Source: Parafrankia sp. EUN1f
GTDB taxonomy: Bacteria; Actinomycetota; Actinomycetes; Frankiales; Frankiaceae
Direction: 5' to 3'
DNA: 64,000 nt
Assembly: GCF_000177675.1 (NCBI RefSeq)
Contig: NZ_ADGX01000009.1
Location: 1-64,000 of the forward strand
The notes beneath the pieces are model-generated. The model worked only from the letters and a program-made list of their open reading frames with translations. It was not told the origin of the DNA and made no database searches. The position numbers were made by a program, and so were the translations under genes. This document shows, one piece after another, positions 8,859 to 17,838 of this stretch; within the stretch, counting starts at the first letter, position 1; each line of letters opens with the position of its first letter.

Positions 8859-10069
8859 ACACCACCGGCGCTCCAACGCCGGCCCCGGCTCCACCCCAGG
8901 GCCGGTGGGCACGTGGTGGCCGTCGTGCCCGCCGTCGGTGGGTGTCCGCGCTGGTGATCGTCGTGGCCGCCGCCGTGCTCGGTGCCTGTGGGACGACCGG
9001 TGCGAGGTTCCCGGCAGAGATCGAGCCACGGCCTGCCGCCACCGCCACCAGGACAGCCGATATCACGGTTACGGGCACGGGCACGGGCACGAGCACGAGC
9101 ACGAGCACCGGCAGCGACGGGTCCGGCGCGGCGAAACCCTGCGCAGACGGGCGCCCCGTTCGCTGGAGCCCGGCTCCGCCAGCGTCGATGCCCACGCCCG
9201 GAGTCTTCCGCCCCGGCTCGATCATGGACGATATCTGGCGCAAGGGCGACCTGACCGTCGCGATCGTCACCGACGCTCCGCCCGCGGGCTCGATGAACTG
9301 GACGGAGCCCACGCTGGAGGGCTTCGACGTCGACATCGCCGGCGCCATCGCCACCGCCCTGTTCGGTAACGGGGGAGAAAGCAAGATCCGGTTCCGCGCG
9401 GTGACAACGAAGGACCGTGCCGCGCTCCTGAAGAACCCGAACTCAGGCGTGGATATCGTCGTCGCGACCTACACGATCACCTGCGAACGGAAGGAAAAGG
9501 AGAACATCCTGTTCTCCGGGGTCTACTTCGAGTCGCGCTTCGCCCTGCTGGTTCCCGCGAAGGCCGGATTCAAGACGCTTCGCGACTTCGCGGGTTACAC
9601 GATCTGCTCGACCGAGGGCGCGACCTCTGTGCAGAAGCTCGAGGATGCGGCCCGCAGTGCTTTGGCTCCGGGCGACCCGCCGCTGACAATCACCTTGCGC
9701 CCCCGCGCCGCCGACTGCCTCGTCGCGGTGCAGCAGGGCGAGGCTGACGGGGTCGCGACCGATGACATCATCCTCGCCGGAATGAAGGCACGGGACCAGT
9801 ATGTGGATGTCCCCCCCGGCGGCGTCACCGCTGCGGGCGACGACTTGGCCGAGCCTTACGGTGTCGCGCTGCATCGCAGCCACCTCGATGACCCGAACGC
9901 GAACAAGCTGCGCGATGAAGAGTTCGTCCAGTTCGTCAACGGCGTGCTGCGGGACATGATGGCCAGCGGGGGCTGGGCGACGAGCTATCAGAACTGGTTC
10001 CACGTGACCCGGGAGGAAGCCGAAGCCGCCGCGCCGCTGGCCCGGAACCCCGGCTGGCCGGCAGGGTGA
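8855..10069 (+). CDS. glnH: GlnH-like amino-acid-binding lipoprotein
   Basis: 404-residue exported lipoprotein of the family-3 solute-binding type. It has an Arg-rich N-terminus, a hydrophobic stretch and a lipobox ending LGAC near residue 45. A Thr/Ser/Gly linker encoded by hexanucleotide repeats comes next, then the binding domain (LTVAIVTDAPPAGS, EGFDVDIAGAIATALFG, DIVVATYTITCERK, YCxxxGATS-like ICSTEGATS). Members bind polar amino acids such as Asp, Glu or Gln. No ABC permease is adjacent; the partner is the upstream membrane sensor, with which it shares a GTGA overlap. That favours a sensing rather than a transport role. Confidence 0.82.
   Translation: MNTTGAPTPAPAPPQGRWARGGRRARRRWVSALVIVVAAAVLGACGTTGARFPAEIEPRPAATATRTADITVTGTGTGTSTSTSTGSDGSGAAKPCADGRPVRWSPAPPASMPTPGVFRPGSIMDDIWRKGDLTVAIVTDAPPAGSMNWTEPTLEGFDVDIAGAIATALFGNGGESKIRFRAVTTKDRAALLKNPNSGVDIVVATYTITCERKEKENILFSGVYFESRFALLVPAKAGFKTLRDFAGYTICSTEGATSVQKLEDAARSALAPGDPPLTITLRPRAADCLVAVQQGEADGVATDDIILAGMKARDQYVDVPPGGVTAAGDDLAEPYGVALHRSHLDDPNANKLRDEEFVQFVNGVLRDMMASGGWATSYQNWFHVTREEAEAAAPLARNPGWPAG
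9070..9108 (+). repeat. Hexanucleotide repeat in the lipoprotein linker
   Basis: About six copies of GGCACG or AGCACG encode alternating Thr-Gly and Thr-Ser in the linker between the lipid anchor and the binding domain. It is in frame and probably tolerates length change. Confidence 0.75.
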
Positions 10070-10076
10070 GCTCCGC

Positions 10077-10115
10077 ACTCCTGCCGGGCCGTGAGCCTGA
10101 CGGCCCGGCAGGAGT
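10077..10115. terminator. Bidirectional hairpin terminator
   Basis: A perfect 16-bp inverted repeat (ACTCCTGCCGGGCCGT and its complement) with a 7-base loop fills the gap between the convergent GlnH-like and VWA genes. It ends directly at the stop codon of the VWA gene. Intrinsic terminator by position and stem strength; there is no strong T-run. Confidence 0.8.
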
Positions 10116-11438
10116 TCAGCCGATGGGGACGGTCCACCGCGAGCGCAGCTCGTTGATGTTGAGCTGGTGCGCACTCACGTCTTCGCGGATCCGCACCTTG
10201 CCGGCCGCGGCGTCGATGACGGTGAGCAGCCCACGTTCCAGCTGATCGATCCTTTTCTGCTCGCCCGCCTCGTACGCGAGCCGGACCGCGCGGCCGAGGT
10301 GCTCGGCGGCCAGCGCCAGGTCGTGCTCGCTGTACGCGGCGACTCCGCGGCGGACGGCCTCGCCATACCCGACCAGCCCCGCGTACCTGGCAACCTCCCG
10401 GTTCACCACCGAGTAGCGGGAGGCGTCCTCGGTCCACAGCGCGAAGATCTCGCCGCCGGCGTCCAGACCCGTGCCCGTGCCGCTCGTACCGTGAGAACTC
10501 GGGCCGTCGTGGACGATCGTGACGCAGCCGGCCAGGCTCGCCTTCTCGCCCGGGCGGCGTCCCCTGTCCGCGCCCGGGTCCTGCAGGCCGCCGATGCCGA
10601 TCTGGTAGTCGCGCTGCTCGTTGCCCCAGTCGCCGATGGGGAAGTCGAACGTCTGGGGGTCGTCGGGATCCGGCACCGCGGTCAGGGCCTGGATGGTCGG
10701 TGCGACCTGCTTGACGTACCGGATCCTGGCGTCGAGGGGAATCCAGACCTGCAGCCGTACCGCGCTCGCCGCCCGGTACGCGGCCGCCGTGACCAGGTCG
10801 CGGAAGTCGCGCTGCAGGTCGTCGCCGGTGGGTGTGTCCAGGGAGGTGCCCTGGAGCCGGTCGGAGATCAACAGCAGGTCCTCGGCCTTCCAGCCGACAC
10901 CGATGCCCCGGCAGTCGCAGCGGAAGTGGCCTTCGCTGTATCTGACCGTGGCCTCGAGCTCTTCCCGCGGGGACTCGTTGTAGCCGTCGGTGAGCAGGAC
11001 TGCCTGCCGGATCGTCGCTTCCGGGTGCCGGTCGAACACCTCTCGGGCCCGGGTCAGCCAGGTGTCCATCGCCGTCCCGCCATGGGACCTGAGGTGGCGG
11101 ATGGCCGACCTCGCTTCCTCGCGGGTCTCCGGGTCGGCCCTGGCCAGGCCGGTGGCCGGGTAGACGGCCTCAGCCTGGTGATTGCCCGCGATGACGGCGA
11201 AGAGGGTCCCGGCGGGGAGGGCCTCGACCGCCGCTCGGGCCGCCGCCTTCGCGGCGATCTGTCGGTCGGGCACGGCTCCCATGGAGCTCGAGACGTCGAT
11301 GATCAGCACGATGGCCCGCTGCCCCGGGGTGGCCGTGGCCCCGTCCGTGCGGGCCCGCACGGACACGATGGCGTCGATGTCGGTCTCACCCGACGGCAGG
11401 AACTGGTTCTGGGCGACGCTGACCTCGAAGGCGATCAA
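10116..11438 (-). CDS. VWA-domain protein in a PknG-type signalling block
   Basis: 440-residue cytosolic protein with an N-terminal von Willebrand factor A domain. The metal-ion-dependent adhesion motif DxSxS is Asp48, Ser50, Ser52, with Thr in GGTAMDTW and Asp in LLTDGYNES completing it. The second half is a beta-rich domain (WIPLDARIRYVKQVAPTIQAL) and a helical tail. No signal peptide. The TTG start at 11438 is supported by GGGAGGAC 5 bases upstream. It follows the PknG-type kinase gene by 42 bp on the same strand, probably in one operon; a scaffold or substrate role for the kinase is inference. Confidence 0.88.
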   Translation of the reverse strand: MIAFEVSVAQNQFLPSGETDIDAIVSVRARTDGATATPGQRAIVLIIDVSSSMGAVPDRQIAAKAAARAAVEALPAGTLFAVIAGNHQAEAVYPATGLARADPETREEARSAIRHLRSHGGTAMDTWLTRAREVFDRHPEATIRQAVLLTDGYNESPREELEATVRYSEGHFRCDCRGIGVGWKAEDLLLISDRLQGTSLDTPTGDDLQRDFRDLVTAAAYRAASAVRLQVWIPLDARIRYVKQVAPTIQALTAVPDPDDPQTFDFPIGDWGNEQRDYQIGIGGLQDPGADRGRRPGEKASLAGCVTIVHDGPSSHGTSGTGTGLDAGGEIFALWTEDASRYSVVNREVARYAGLVGYGEAVRRGVAAYSEHDLALAAEHLGRAVRLAYEAGEQKRIDQLERGLLTVIDAAAGKVRIREDVSAHQLNINELRSRWTVPIG

Positions 11439-11480
11439 TGTAGTCCTCCCTTGCGTGCAGGTCTCAGCACCGTGCAGGTC

Positions 11481-13793
11481 TCAGTACCAGGTCCAGCGGC
11501 GGATCCGGTTCGCCTCGTCGACGAGCCGTACCCGGGTGCGGCGATCCTCCGTGTGGCTGGCCAGCTCCAGCAGCGTTTTCTCCACCGCGAGGCGCAGACT
11601 GTCCGGATCACAGGGGTGGCCGAGAACCGTGCCCCTTGCCGGGAGGGCACCCGCGGCCAACAGGGCACTCGCGACTCGGAAGATCCTCAGCCGCAGGCCG
11701 AGTCGCCGGGTCGCGGTCATCTCGCGCTCGCCGTTGCGGAGCAGCCGGCAGGCCCGCTCCAGGCGTTCCTCGGCCAGCTCCATCGACCGGTCGCGTGGGG
11801 TCGAGGCGTCCAGCTCCGCCGTGAGCGAGGCGACGAGCGCCTCGACCATGCGCGCGCGGGCCTCGGGATGGAAACGCGATGTCTCCGGTACCCGGGCGTA
11901 CGCGGCGATCCGGTCGGTGGGTTTCGACCGGCAGCGGGCCAGCCCGAAGGCGGCGCCGATCGCCGACCGGTCCGCAACGGAGACCACGTCGTAGTACTCG
12001 GCCGCCCGGTCGTGGTCGCCGGCACGTTCGTAGGTGACGGCCAGCGCCAGCCGAGGCGCGAGCTCCCCGGGAACGGCGGAGAAGACCCTGTCGAACGGTT
12101 CCGCCGCGTCCGCGGCCTTCCCCTCCGCGAGGGCCACGAGACCTCTGTACCAGTCCACCCGCCAGTCGGTCGGCCGTGGTGGGTCGCTCAGGACGCCCCG
12201 GGCCCCACCGCCCGGGGCGCCGTCATGCCCCAGAACGCGACCCACCTGGGGCGGACGCTGCCAGCCGAGCCCGAGTCCGGGCCGGGCGCCGAGGTCATCC
12301 CGGGCGATCTTCTCGAGCAGGTCGCGGGCCTTGCCCGGCCGCCCGGCGTCGAGTTCGAAACGCACCCGCCGCAGCTGTACCTCCACCGTCATCGGCGCGA
12401 GCTCGGCCAGCATCCGGGCGATGGTGGACGGATCGCCGTCGGCCGGGATGGCGGCGAGGGCAGCGGCGGCCGGGTCATCCGGATCGACCTGGGGGCTGGG
12501 GAGGATGGCGTCCGGCGGCGGATCGTCGTCCTCGCCGGTGAGGTAGGGCATCGGGGTGAACCGGCGGCTCAGCGGCGGAGGCAGCGCGCGATCGGTCTTC
12601 TGCCGGGAGTCCTGCCTGGCGAGGATCTCGTGCACCACACCGAGCATCTCGTGCTCCAGCTCGGCGATGTCGGTGAACCGGGCGGCCGGGTTCCGCTCGG
12701 TGGCGCGCAGCAGCAGCCGGTGCAGCGACTCGTGGTCGCGAAACACCTGGTGCTCGTCGCGGGCCGGGAGACTGTGCCGATGCTCGCCGCCCAGGCCCCA
12801 GCCGGTGCCGAGGAGAAGAACGGCGAGGGTCCGCCCGACGGCGTAGATGTCCGAGGCCACCGACGGGAACGCACGCGGTGCGGGACCCGGGCCGCCCGAG
12901 CCGTCCGTGTCGTCGATCTCCGGTGCGCGGAAACCCGGCGTGCTCAGATAGGCCGATGTCAGGTCGTCGGCCCGGCGTGCTCCGCCCAGGTCGATCAGCA
13001 TGATGGCGTCCGACCTGACCATGACGTTCTCGGGTTTCAGGTCACAGTAGACCAGGCCGCGTTCGTGCAGGTAGCGCAGCGCGGGTAACAGCCGCTGCAC
13101 GTAACGTGTCGCGTCGGCCGGGTCCAGCCGGCCGTTCTGGTCCCGTCGCAGTTTCTCCAGGGAATCACCGCGGACATAGTCCATCACGATGTATTCCGCG
13201 CCGTTGTGCGTGACGAAGTCGCGGATCCGGACGATGTCGGGGTGCTCCACGGCGGTGAGGAACACGCGTTCGCGTTCCGCGGCTATTCGGGCCTGGGCGT
13301 CCCCGGTGTCGAGCAGGCCTTTGAGGACCACCCAGCTACCGGACCGCTCGTCCTTCGCCGCGTAGATCCAGCCCTGGCCACCGCGGGCCATCCGACCGAG
13401 GATCCGGTAGCGCCCCTCCACGAGGTCGTCAGTGCGCAGCGCCGGCGTCGTCGAACCTGGGGAAACGGGGTTTCCGCAGCTGGGGCAGTGGCCGTTGGCC
13501 ACCGCGGCGGCGTTGAGATCGTTGCCGCATCCCTCGCATCGCCAGTCATCGGGCGGAACGTGCTGGTCCGAGATGACCGGTGGTGGGTCGGAAGCCGAGT
13601 CGTTCGCTGTTGACGGCGGCCGGGTCGGATCGGTGAGGTCTTCCGGTCGTGGGTGGGGCGGTTGTTCCTCGGCCTCGGGCTCGTCCTGCTCCGGAGGGTG
13701 CCCGCAGACGGTGCAACGCCCGCGCGGCCCGATGATCCCCTTGCCGTTGCAGCGCGGCCGGATGCAGGGGACGCCGGACGGCTCGTCGCTCAT
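11481..13793 (-). CDS. pknG: PknG-type Ser/Thr kinase (zinc/rubredoxin-like, kinase, TPR)
   Basis: 770-residue soluble kinase with the PknG layout. Two CxxCG knuckles at Cys86/89 and Cys103/106 precede the catalytic domain, and a helical TPR-like C-terminus (about 430-770) follows. Kinase residues: Lys158 in WVVLKG, YCDLKPENVM around Asp251 in place of HRD, DLG at 268-270 in place of DFG, and STPGFRAPE. The Arg-free catalytic loop is a PknG feature, implying activation without loop phosphorylation. An additional Cys cluster lies at residues 10-30. No membrane segment. The length is close to mycobacterial PknG (about 750). In mycobacteria PknG controls the TCA cycle and glutamate metabolism through FHA proteins. 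An FHA gene follows the same orientation 116 bp upstream. Confidence 0.9.
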   Translation of the reverse strand: MSDEPSGVPCIRPRCNGKGIIGPRGRCTVCGHPPEQDEPEAEEQPPHPRPEDLTDPTRPPSTANDSASDPPPVISDQHVPPDDWRCEGCGNDLNAAAVANGHCPSCGNPVSPGSTTPALRTDDLVEGRYRILGRMARGGQGWIYAAKDERSGSWVVLKGLLDTGDAQARIAAERERVFLTAVEHPDIVRIRDFVTHNGAEYIVMDYVRGDSLEKLRRDQNGRLDPADATRYVQRLLPALRYLHERGLVYCDLKPENVMVRSDAIMLIDLGGARRADDLTSAYLSTPGFRAPEIDDTDGSGGPGPAPRAFPSVASDIYAVGRTLAVLLLGTGWGLGGEHRHSLPARDEHQVFRDHESLHRLLLRATERNPAARFTDIAELEHEMLGVVHEILARQDSRQKTDRALPPPLSRRFTPMPYLTGEDDDPPPDAILPSPQVDPDDPAAAALAAIPADGDPSTIARMLAELAPMTVEVQLRRVRFELDAGRPGKARDLLEKIARDDLGARPGLGLGWQRPPQVGRVLGHDGAPGGGARGVLSDPPRPTDWRVDWYRGLVALAEGKAADAAEPFDRVFSAVPGELAPRLALAVTYERAGDHDRAAEYYDVVSVADRSAIGAAFGLARCRSKPTDRIAAYARVPETSRFHPEARARMVEALVASLTAELDASTPRDRSMELAEERLERACRLLRNGEREMTATRRLGLRLRIFRVASALLAAGALPARGTVLGHPCDPDSLRLAVEKTLLELASHTEDRRTRVRLVDEANRIRRWTWY

Positions 13794-13908
13794 GGCCGCG
13801 CTGCCCCGGACATCGCCAACCCCCGAAATCGTGTCGATCTGGTACGGAGAGTCATATCAGAGTAGGTCCTTTCCTGATTCGCTCCGGGCACGACGGCTCG
13901 GTGCGGTG

Positions 13909-14517
13909 TCAGGCGCGGGTGGGACGTTCGCTGCCCTCCGGGCTCGGCGGGCTCGGCGGATCCCAGCTGTGGCGAACGGTGACCCTGGTCCAGGAACCGA
14001 GGAAGAACGCGTCGCCGTCGCCCAGCCGGACGCACTCCTGCGGGCCCAGTCGCGGGTGGCCCGGGCGCAGCCGGATGCCGTTCAGGGAGCCGAGGTCATG
14101 CAGCATGTACCGCCCGTCGTACTGGAGGTCGAGCTGCGCGTGGAACGCCGACATGCCCGGGTCCGGCGGCGGCTTCACCAGATCGACCCCGGGAGGAAGG
14201 CGGCGCGGTGATGAATGGGAACCCAGCACGACGACCGCGGCCCGCAGCGGCGCGACCTGGGCCGGTGGCGGCTGGGCAGGGAAGACCGGATCCTGCCGGA
14301 GCGAGTCGTAGTACCCGCGGTCGGCCTCGATGTGCAGCTCCCAGCGCCTTCTGCGGAAAGGAACCAACCGGGGTGGCTGGGGCGGTCGCGGCGGCCGGGG
14401 TGGGTTACCGGTGGCGAACTCGAGCCGGCAGCCGAGGCAGAACGGCTCCTCCTGGCGGCGCGTGGTGCGGCAGACCGGGCACCGCTGATGGCGCAGTGTC
14501 GGAGGCTCCTCGGGCAT
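13909..14517 (-). CDS. FHA-domain protein with N-terminal zinc ribbon
   Basis: 202-residue protein. The N-terminal CPVC and CLGC pairs suggest a zinc ribbon. A Pro-rich stretch is followed by a forkhead-associated domain at about residues 95-185 (MSAFHAQLDLQ, LHDLGSLNGIRL, LGDGDAFFLG). The usual binding pattern GR-S-H-N is diverged: the His of SAFH and the Asn of SLNG are kept. FHA domains bind phosphothreonine, so this is a plausible partner or substrate of the adjacent PknG-type kinase (family knowledge plus position). Its ATG overlaps the stop of the upstream gene as TGATG. Confidence 0.85.
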   Translation of the reverse strand: MPEEPPTLRHQRCPVCRTTRRQEEPFCLGCRLEFATGNPPRPPRPPQPPRLVPFRRRRWELHIEADRGYYDSLRQDPVFPAQPPPAQVAPLRAAVVVLGSHSSPRRLPPGVDLVKPPPDPGMSAFHAQLDLQYDGRYMLHDLGSLNGIRLRPGHPRLGPQECVRLGDGDAFFLGSWTRVTVRHSWDPPSPPSPEGSERPTRA

Positions 14518-15101
14518 CAGCGGGCCTCGGGTGTGTCGGGCGCGTCCGGTGCGTCGGGGCCGTGCCGGTTCACGGCCGCGACATACTCCGCGACCAGCCG
14601 GGCGGCGGCGTCCAGATCGACCGGTGGCCGACCGAGTGCCTCCTGAGCCGCGGCATGCAGGCGGAACAACTCCGGCTCCTCGGCGACGCCGAAATGGCCC
14701 GCCTTGACCTGGAAGCCCTCCAGCCGGTGGCGCAGCTCGCTCAGGAGCTCGGTCGACTCCTGGATGACCCTGTCGTTGGTGTCGACCATGGTCCGCACGA
14801 TCTCGCGAGTGCTCTCGGCCCGCAGCCGCCAGGCGGCGATGCCGGTGGCGACGTCCTTCTCGTCGCGGCCGGACTCTCGCGCGGCCCGCAGGTCATCCAG
14901 CCAGGGGCGCAGACCGGACGGGCCGTCGAGGCACTCGGTGTCGGCGAGCTCGACCAGACCGGGTGCTGCGACGAAATGGCCCTCGGCCTGTGCCGCGAGC
15001 GCGGAACCGCTGCGCGCCAGGTACTCGATGTCGGCCATTGTCCTGGTGAGCGCGTCCAGGTCGTCGGCGGGCAGCTCGTCGCCGGTGCGTCCATGGGACA
15101 T
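14517..15101 (-). CDS. Helical protein of unknown function, coupled to the FHA gene
   Basis: 194 residues, mostly predicted helical, with no motif I recognise and no membrane segment. The C-terminus is an Asp/Pro/Ala-rich tail. The ATG at 15101 has GGGGGA 6 bases upstream; a TTG two codons earlier is also possible. It is the first gene of the block running toward the FHA and kinase genes and is translationally coupled to the FHA gene (TGATG), so it probably works in the same signalling complex. Function unknown. Confidence 0.75.
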   Translation of the reverse strand: MSHGRTGDELPADDLDALTRTMADIEYLARSGSALAAQAEGHFVAAPGLVELADTECLDGPSGLRPWLDDLRAARESGRDEKDVATGIAAWRLRAESTREIVRTMVDTNDRVIQESTELLSELRHRLEGFQVKAGHFGVAEEPELFRLHAAAQEALGRPPVDLDAAARLVAEYVAAVNRHGPDAPDAPDTPEAR

Positions 15102-15398
15102 CGACAATCCCCCGTCTCCGCCCGCGATTGCTTTGTGCGGAAAGCCGTTTTCGGTATCACGGCGTACCCCGCGCTGACGTCCGGATCATACTTTGGGTGA
15201 ACTGCCCCCGGGCGCGTCTCCTGCGGAGCGATGTGGGCGCACCGTGTACATAGTGGTGCGTCGGCGGCGGTTATCGCGGCATCTTGTGTGGCCGGTGTGC
15301 TGTGTGCTGCGGGTGGCGGGACGATCGGGAACGGAACTGGAACCGGCGGAACCGGCACGGACACGACGGCGAGACGATCGGCGACGGACGGAGTCATC
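15102..15398. other. Divergent intergenic region (297 bp)
   Basis: It separates the FHA/PknG-type operon from the LLM oxidoreductase gene and must hold both promoters. I see no clear -35/-10 pair and no long inverted repeat. A stretch of Gly/Thr-rich open frame next to the oxidoreductase start is probably not translated. Confidence 0.4.
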
Positions 15399-16322
15399 AT
15401 GCGTATCGGTATCACCCTCACGGATTCCCGCGGACCGGACGCGCTCACGCGGCTGCGCGACGAACTCGCCGACGCGGCGGCGAACGGCATGCAGTCCGCA
15501 TGGTTGTCGAACATCTTCGGGCTGGACGCGCTGACCGCCCTGGCGGTCGCCGGTGGCCAGGTCCCCGGCATAGAGGTCGGTACGGCGGTCGTGCCGACGT
15601 TCCCCCGCCATCCGGTGGCGCTCGCGCAGCAGGCGCTGACCACGGCACTCGCGGTGGGCGGGCGGCTCACCCTGGGCATCGGGCTGTCGCACCGCGTCGT
15701 CATCGAGGGCATGCTCGGCTACAGCTTCGACCGCCCGCTGCGGCACCTTTCCGACTATCTGGATGCGCTGCTGCCGCTGCTCGACGGGGAGCAGGCCGAC
15801 GTCAGGCGCGAGACGGTACGGGCCGTCGCCGGCCTCACCACGCCCCGGGTGGGCCGGGTACCGGTGCTGGTCGCGGCACTCGGGCCGAAGATGCTGCGGC
15901 TGGCCGGCGCCCGGGTCGACGGCACCGTGCTGTGGATGACCGGCGTGTCGACGGTCCGTGACCACATCGTGCCGACACTGCAGGCGGCCACGTTCGAGGC
16001 CGGGCGGCCACCGGCCCGGGTCGTGGCGATGCTGCCGGTGGCTGTCACCGACGACACCGACGCAGCGCGGGAGCGGGCGGCCCGGGAGTTCAAGGTGTAC
16101 GGAACGCTGCCGTCCTACCGGGCCATGCTCGACCGCGAGGGGGTCGCCGGCCCGGCGGACATCGCGCTGATCGGAGACGAGAAGTCGGTGCGGGCCCGGA
16201 TCGAGGAGTTCGGCGACGCCGGCGTCACCGACTTCGTCGCCGCCGCGTTCTCCGGCCCGGACGCGGCCCGTACCCGCGCACTGCTGGGCGAGCTGGCCAA
16301 CACTGCGGCCAACACTGCCTGA
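15399..16322 (+). CDS. LLM-class (luciferase-like) F420-dependent oxidoreductase
   Basis: 307-residue TIM-barrel protein of the bacterial luciferase superfamily. Visible features are MRIGITL at the start, a strand-helix pattern ending SAWLSNIFGLDAL, GTAVVPTFPRHPVALAQQALT, GRLTLGIGLSHR, PVLVAALGPKMLRLAG and the late GDEKSVRARIEEFGDAGV. Actinomycete members of this subgroup usually use F420; FMN cannot be excluded. The ATG at 15399 has GGACGGAG upstream; an open stretch before it looks like non-coding leader. Single gene ending at a strong hairpin. Confidence 0.9.
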   Translation: MRIGITLTDSRGPDALTRLRDELADAAANGMQSAWLSNIFGLDALTALAVAGGQVPGIEVGTAVVPTFPRHPVALAQQALTTALAVGGRLTLGIGLSHRVVIEGMLGYSFDRPLRHLSDYLDALLPLLDGEQADVRRETVRAVAGLTTPRVGRVPVLVAALGPKMLRLAGARVDGTVLWMTGVSTVRDHIVPTLQAATFEAGRPPARVVAMLPVAVTDDTDAARERAAREFKVYGTLPSYRAMLDREGVAGPADIALIGDEKSVRARIEEFGDAGVTDFVAAAFSGPDAARTRALLGELANTAANTA

Positions 16323-16334
16323 CCTTTACCTCTA

Positions 16335-16372
16335 CCTCCCGCCGGCCAGCCGGGTGCCGGGCCGGCGGGAGG
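16335..16372. terminator. Bidirectional hairpin terminator
   Basis: A perfect 13-bp inverted repeat (CCTCCCGCCGGCC and complement) with a 12-base loop lies between the convergent oxidoreductase and lipase genes. Confidence 0.8.
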
Positions 16373-16382
16373 GGGCGCGCTG

Positions 16383-17654
16383 TCAGCGCGGGCAGGTGTT
16401 CGTGGGCGCCCGCCCGCCGAAGCGGTCGGAGAGGAAAGCGAGTTTGTCGTTCTGGCGGACGATGGCCTCGAGAGCGTGTTCACCGATGAGGTCGCGGACG
16501 GTGTGGACCGTGGCCCCGGCGGCGCACCAGCGGCTTACGAGAGTGTTGTCCTGGGCGACCGGAACGATCTCGTCGGTGTCGGCGTGGTAGTCGTAGATCG
16601 GCATCGTGGGGGCCGCGGCACCGAGAGTGTTGGCGGCCAGGACGCGAGCCACAGAGGGTATGGCCAGCGGGTCGCGCACCGTGGTGTGGTCGGCCAGCTT
16701 CCTGAAGGCGAACCTGACGAGCAGATCGATGATGCAGATACCGCGGGCATTGGCCATCGCCTTTCTGCCCGCGGCGTTCAGGATCGCACCGATGCCGGCC
16801 TCCGGGTACTGGCTGTCGAAGCCCGCAGTGGCCGCGAAGACGAAGCCGGCGACCAGACCGCCGTCGATGTACCGGCTGACCGCGGCGGGGTCGGCGGGAA
16901 TGCCGCCTATCGCCGCTCCCACGAGCTGGACGTCAGGGGCGTAGGAACGCTGCAGCTGGGCGGCCCAGCCAGTGGCCTGGGCTCCACCGGAATAGCCCTC
17001 GACTGCCCATGGGTTGGCCGTTCCCACGCCGCCCAGGCCCGCGCTTCTGGTGGCACGGATGCTGTCCAGCACGACATGGCCGGCCAGTAGTCCGTCCATG
17101 AAGGCCGAGGCAGCGCCTTCGAAGTCGGGCAGGACCGCTGCCCAGCCCCGGTCGAGGATCGGCTGTGCCGATCCGGTGGCGATGATCGCGCCCACCCCGT
17201 TGCCGGACGCCAGCCCGTACGACGGGGCGCACTGGGTGCCGGTGGAGTCCTCGGCGACCTGGACGGACACGACCGGCCGAGGACCGGTGCCACGCCAGGG
17301 TGTTCTCGGCTCGAGCAGGGTGGTGACCGCGAGCTCGGGGGAGTCGTGGGCGTCGTTGGTGCGGAAGGAGATCTGCCAGGCACTGACGCCGGTCAGGCCC
17401 TTGGGTGTGACCGGCCTGGTGGCCACGACCTCGCCGGGTTGGTAGGAGGCGATGTCCGCGGGGGCGTCGTAGAAGGGGTCCTCGTCCGGGACGACCGACC
17501 CGGGAGCAGGGGCCGTGTCGGCGTGGGCCGGCCCGGCGGGGAACGCCGTCAGCACCGCGGCCACCGTCACGGCCAGTGCTAACGGTAAGACTCCCGCCTT
17601 GCGGCGCATCGCCCTCGGGCGCGCTCGACGCCCTGACCCTACCGATCTGTTCAT
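16383..17654 (-). CDS. Secreted lipase/esterase, LIP family
   Basis: 423-residue exported alpha/beta hydrolase. The N-terminus has Arg-rich and hydrophobic segments ending AHA before Asp-Thr, a type I signal peptide. The nucleophile Ser is in GYSGGA (about residue 219), the acid in YDYHADTDEIVP, and the His in GEH near the C-terminus. Pattern and length match the fungal/actinobacterial secretory lipase family (PF03583), which hydrolyses acyl esters outside the cell. The ATG at 17654 is preceded by AGGAGAG. Single gene facing the LLM oxidoreductase. Confidence 0.9.
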   Translation of the reverse strand: MNRSVGSGRRARPRAMRRKAGVLPLALAVTVAAVLTAFPAGPAHADTAPAPGSVVPDEDPFYDAPADIASYQPGEVVATRPVTPKGLTGVSAWQISFRTNDAHDSPELAVTTLLEPRTPWRGTGPRPVVSVQVAEDSTGTQCAPSYGLASGNGVGAIIATGSAQPILDRGWAAVLPDFEGAASAFMDGLLAGHVVLDSIRATRSAGLGGVGTANPWAVEGYSGGAQATGWAAQLQRSYAPDVQLVGAAIGGIPADPAAVSRYIDGGLVAGFVFAATAGFDSQYPEAGIGAILNAAGRKAMANARGICIIDLLVRFAFRKLADHTTVRDPLAIPSVARVLAANTLGAAAPTMPIYDYHADTDEIVPVAQDNTLVSRWCAAGATVHTVRDLIGEHALEAIVRQNDKLAFLSDRFGGRAPTNTCPR

Positions 17655-17799
17655 GATCTCTCCTGCCGTCGGAACAGGCCTCCGTACGGTTACCGGCGAG
17701 TGTTACCGAAGGGTTCTACCGGTGAGTACGGATGTCTTGACGGTAGGAGCGTGGTCACGATGCGTATGGGTCATCGTCGGTCGACGGCACTAAGGTGTG

Positions 17800-17815
17800 C
17801 CCCCGACCGCGGGGG
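17800..17815. terminator. Small GC hairpin after purU
   Basis: CCCCCG and CGGGGG around an ACCG loop, 24 bp downstream of the purU stop codon. The stem is short and there is no T-run, so a terminator role is only plausible. Confidence 0.4.
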
Positions 17816-17838
17816 TCGTCGCCAGCCGGGTGCCGCGC

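Noticed and set aside
10167-13088. 973-codon open frame on the plus strand
   Set aside because: Lies antisense to the VWA and PknG-type kinase genes, has no recognisable domain, and those genes have clear motifs.
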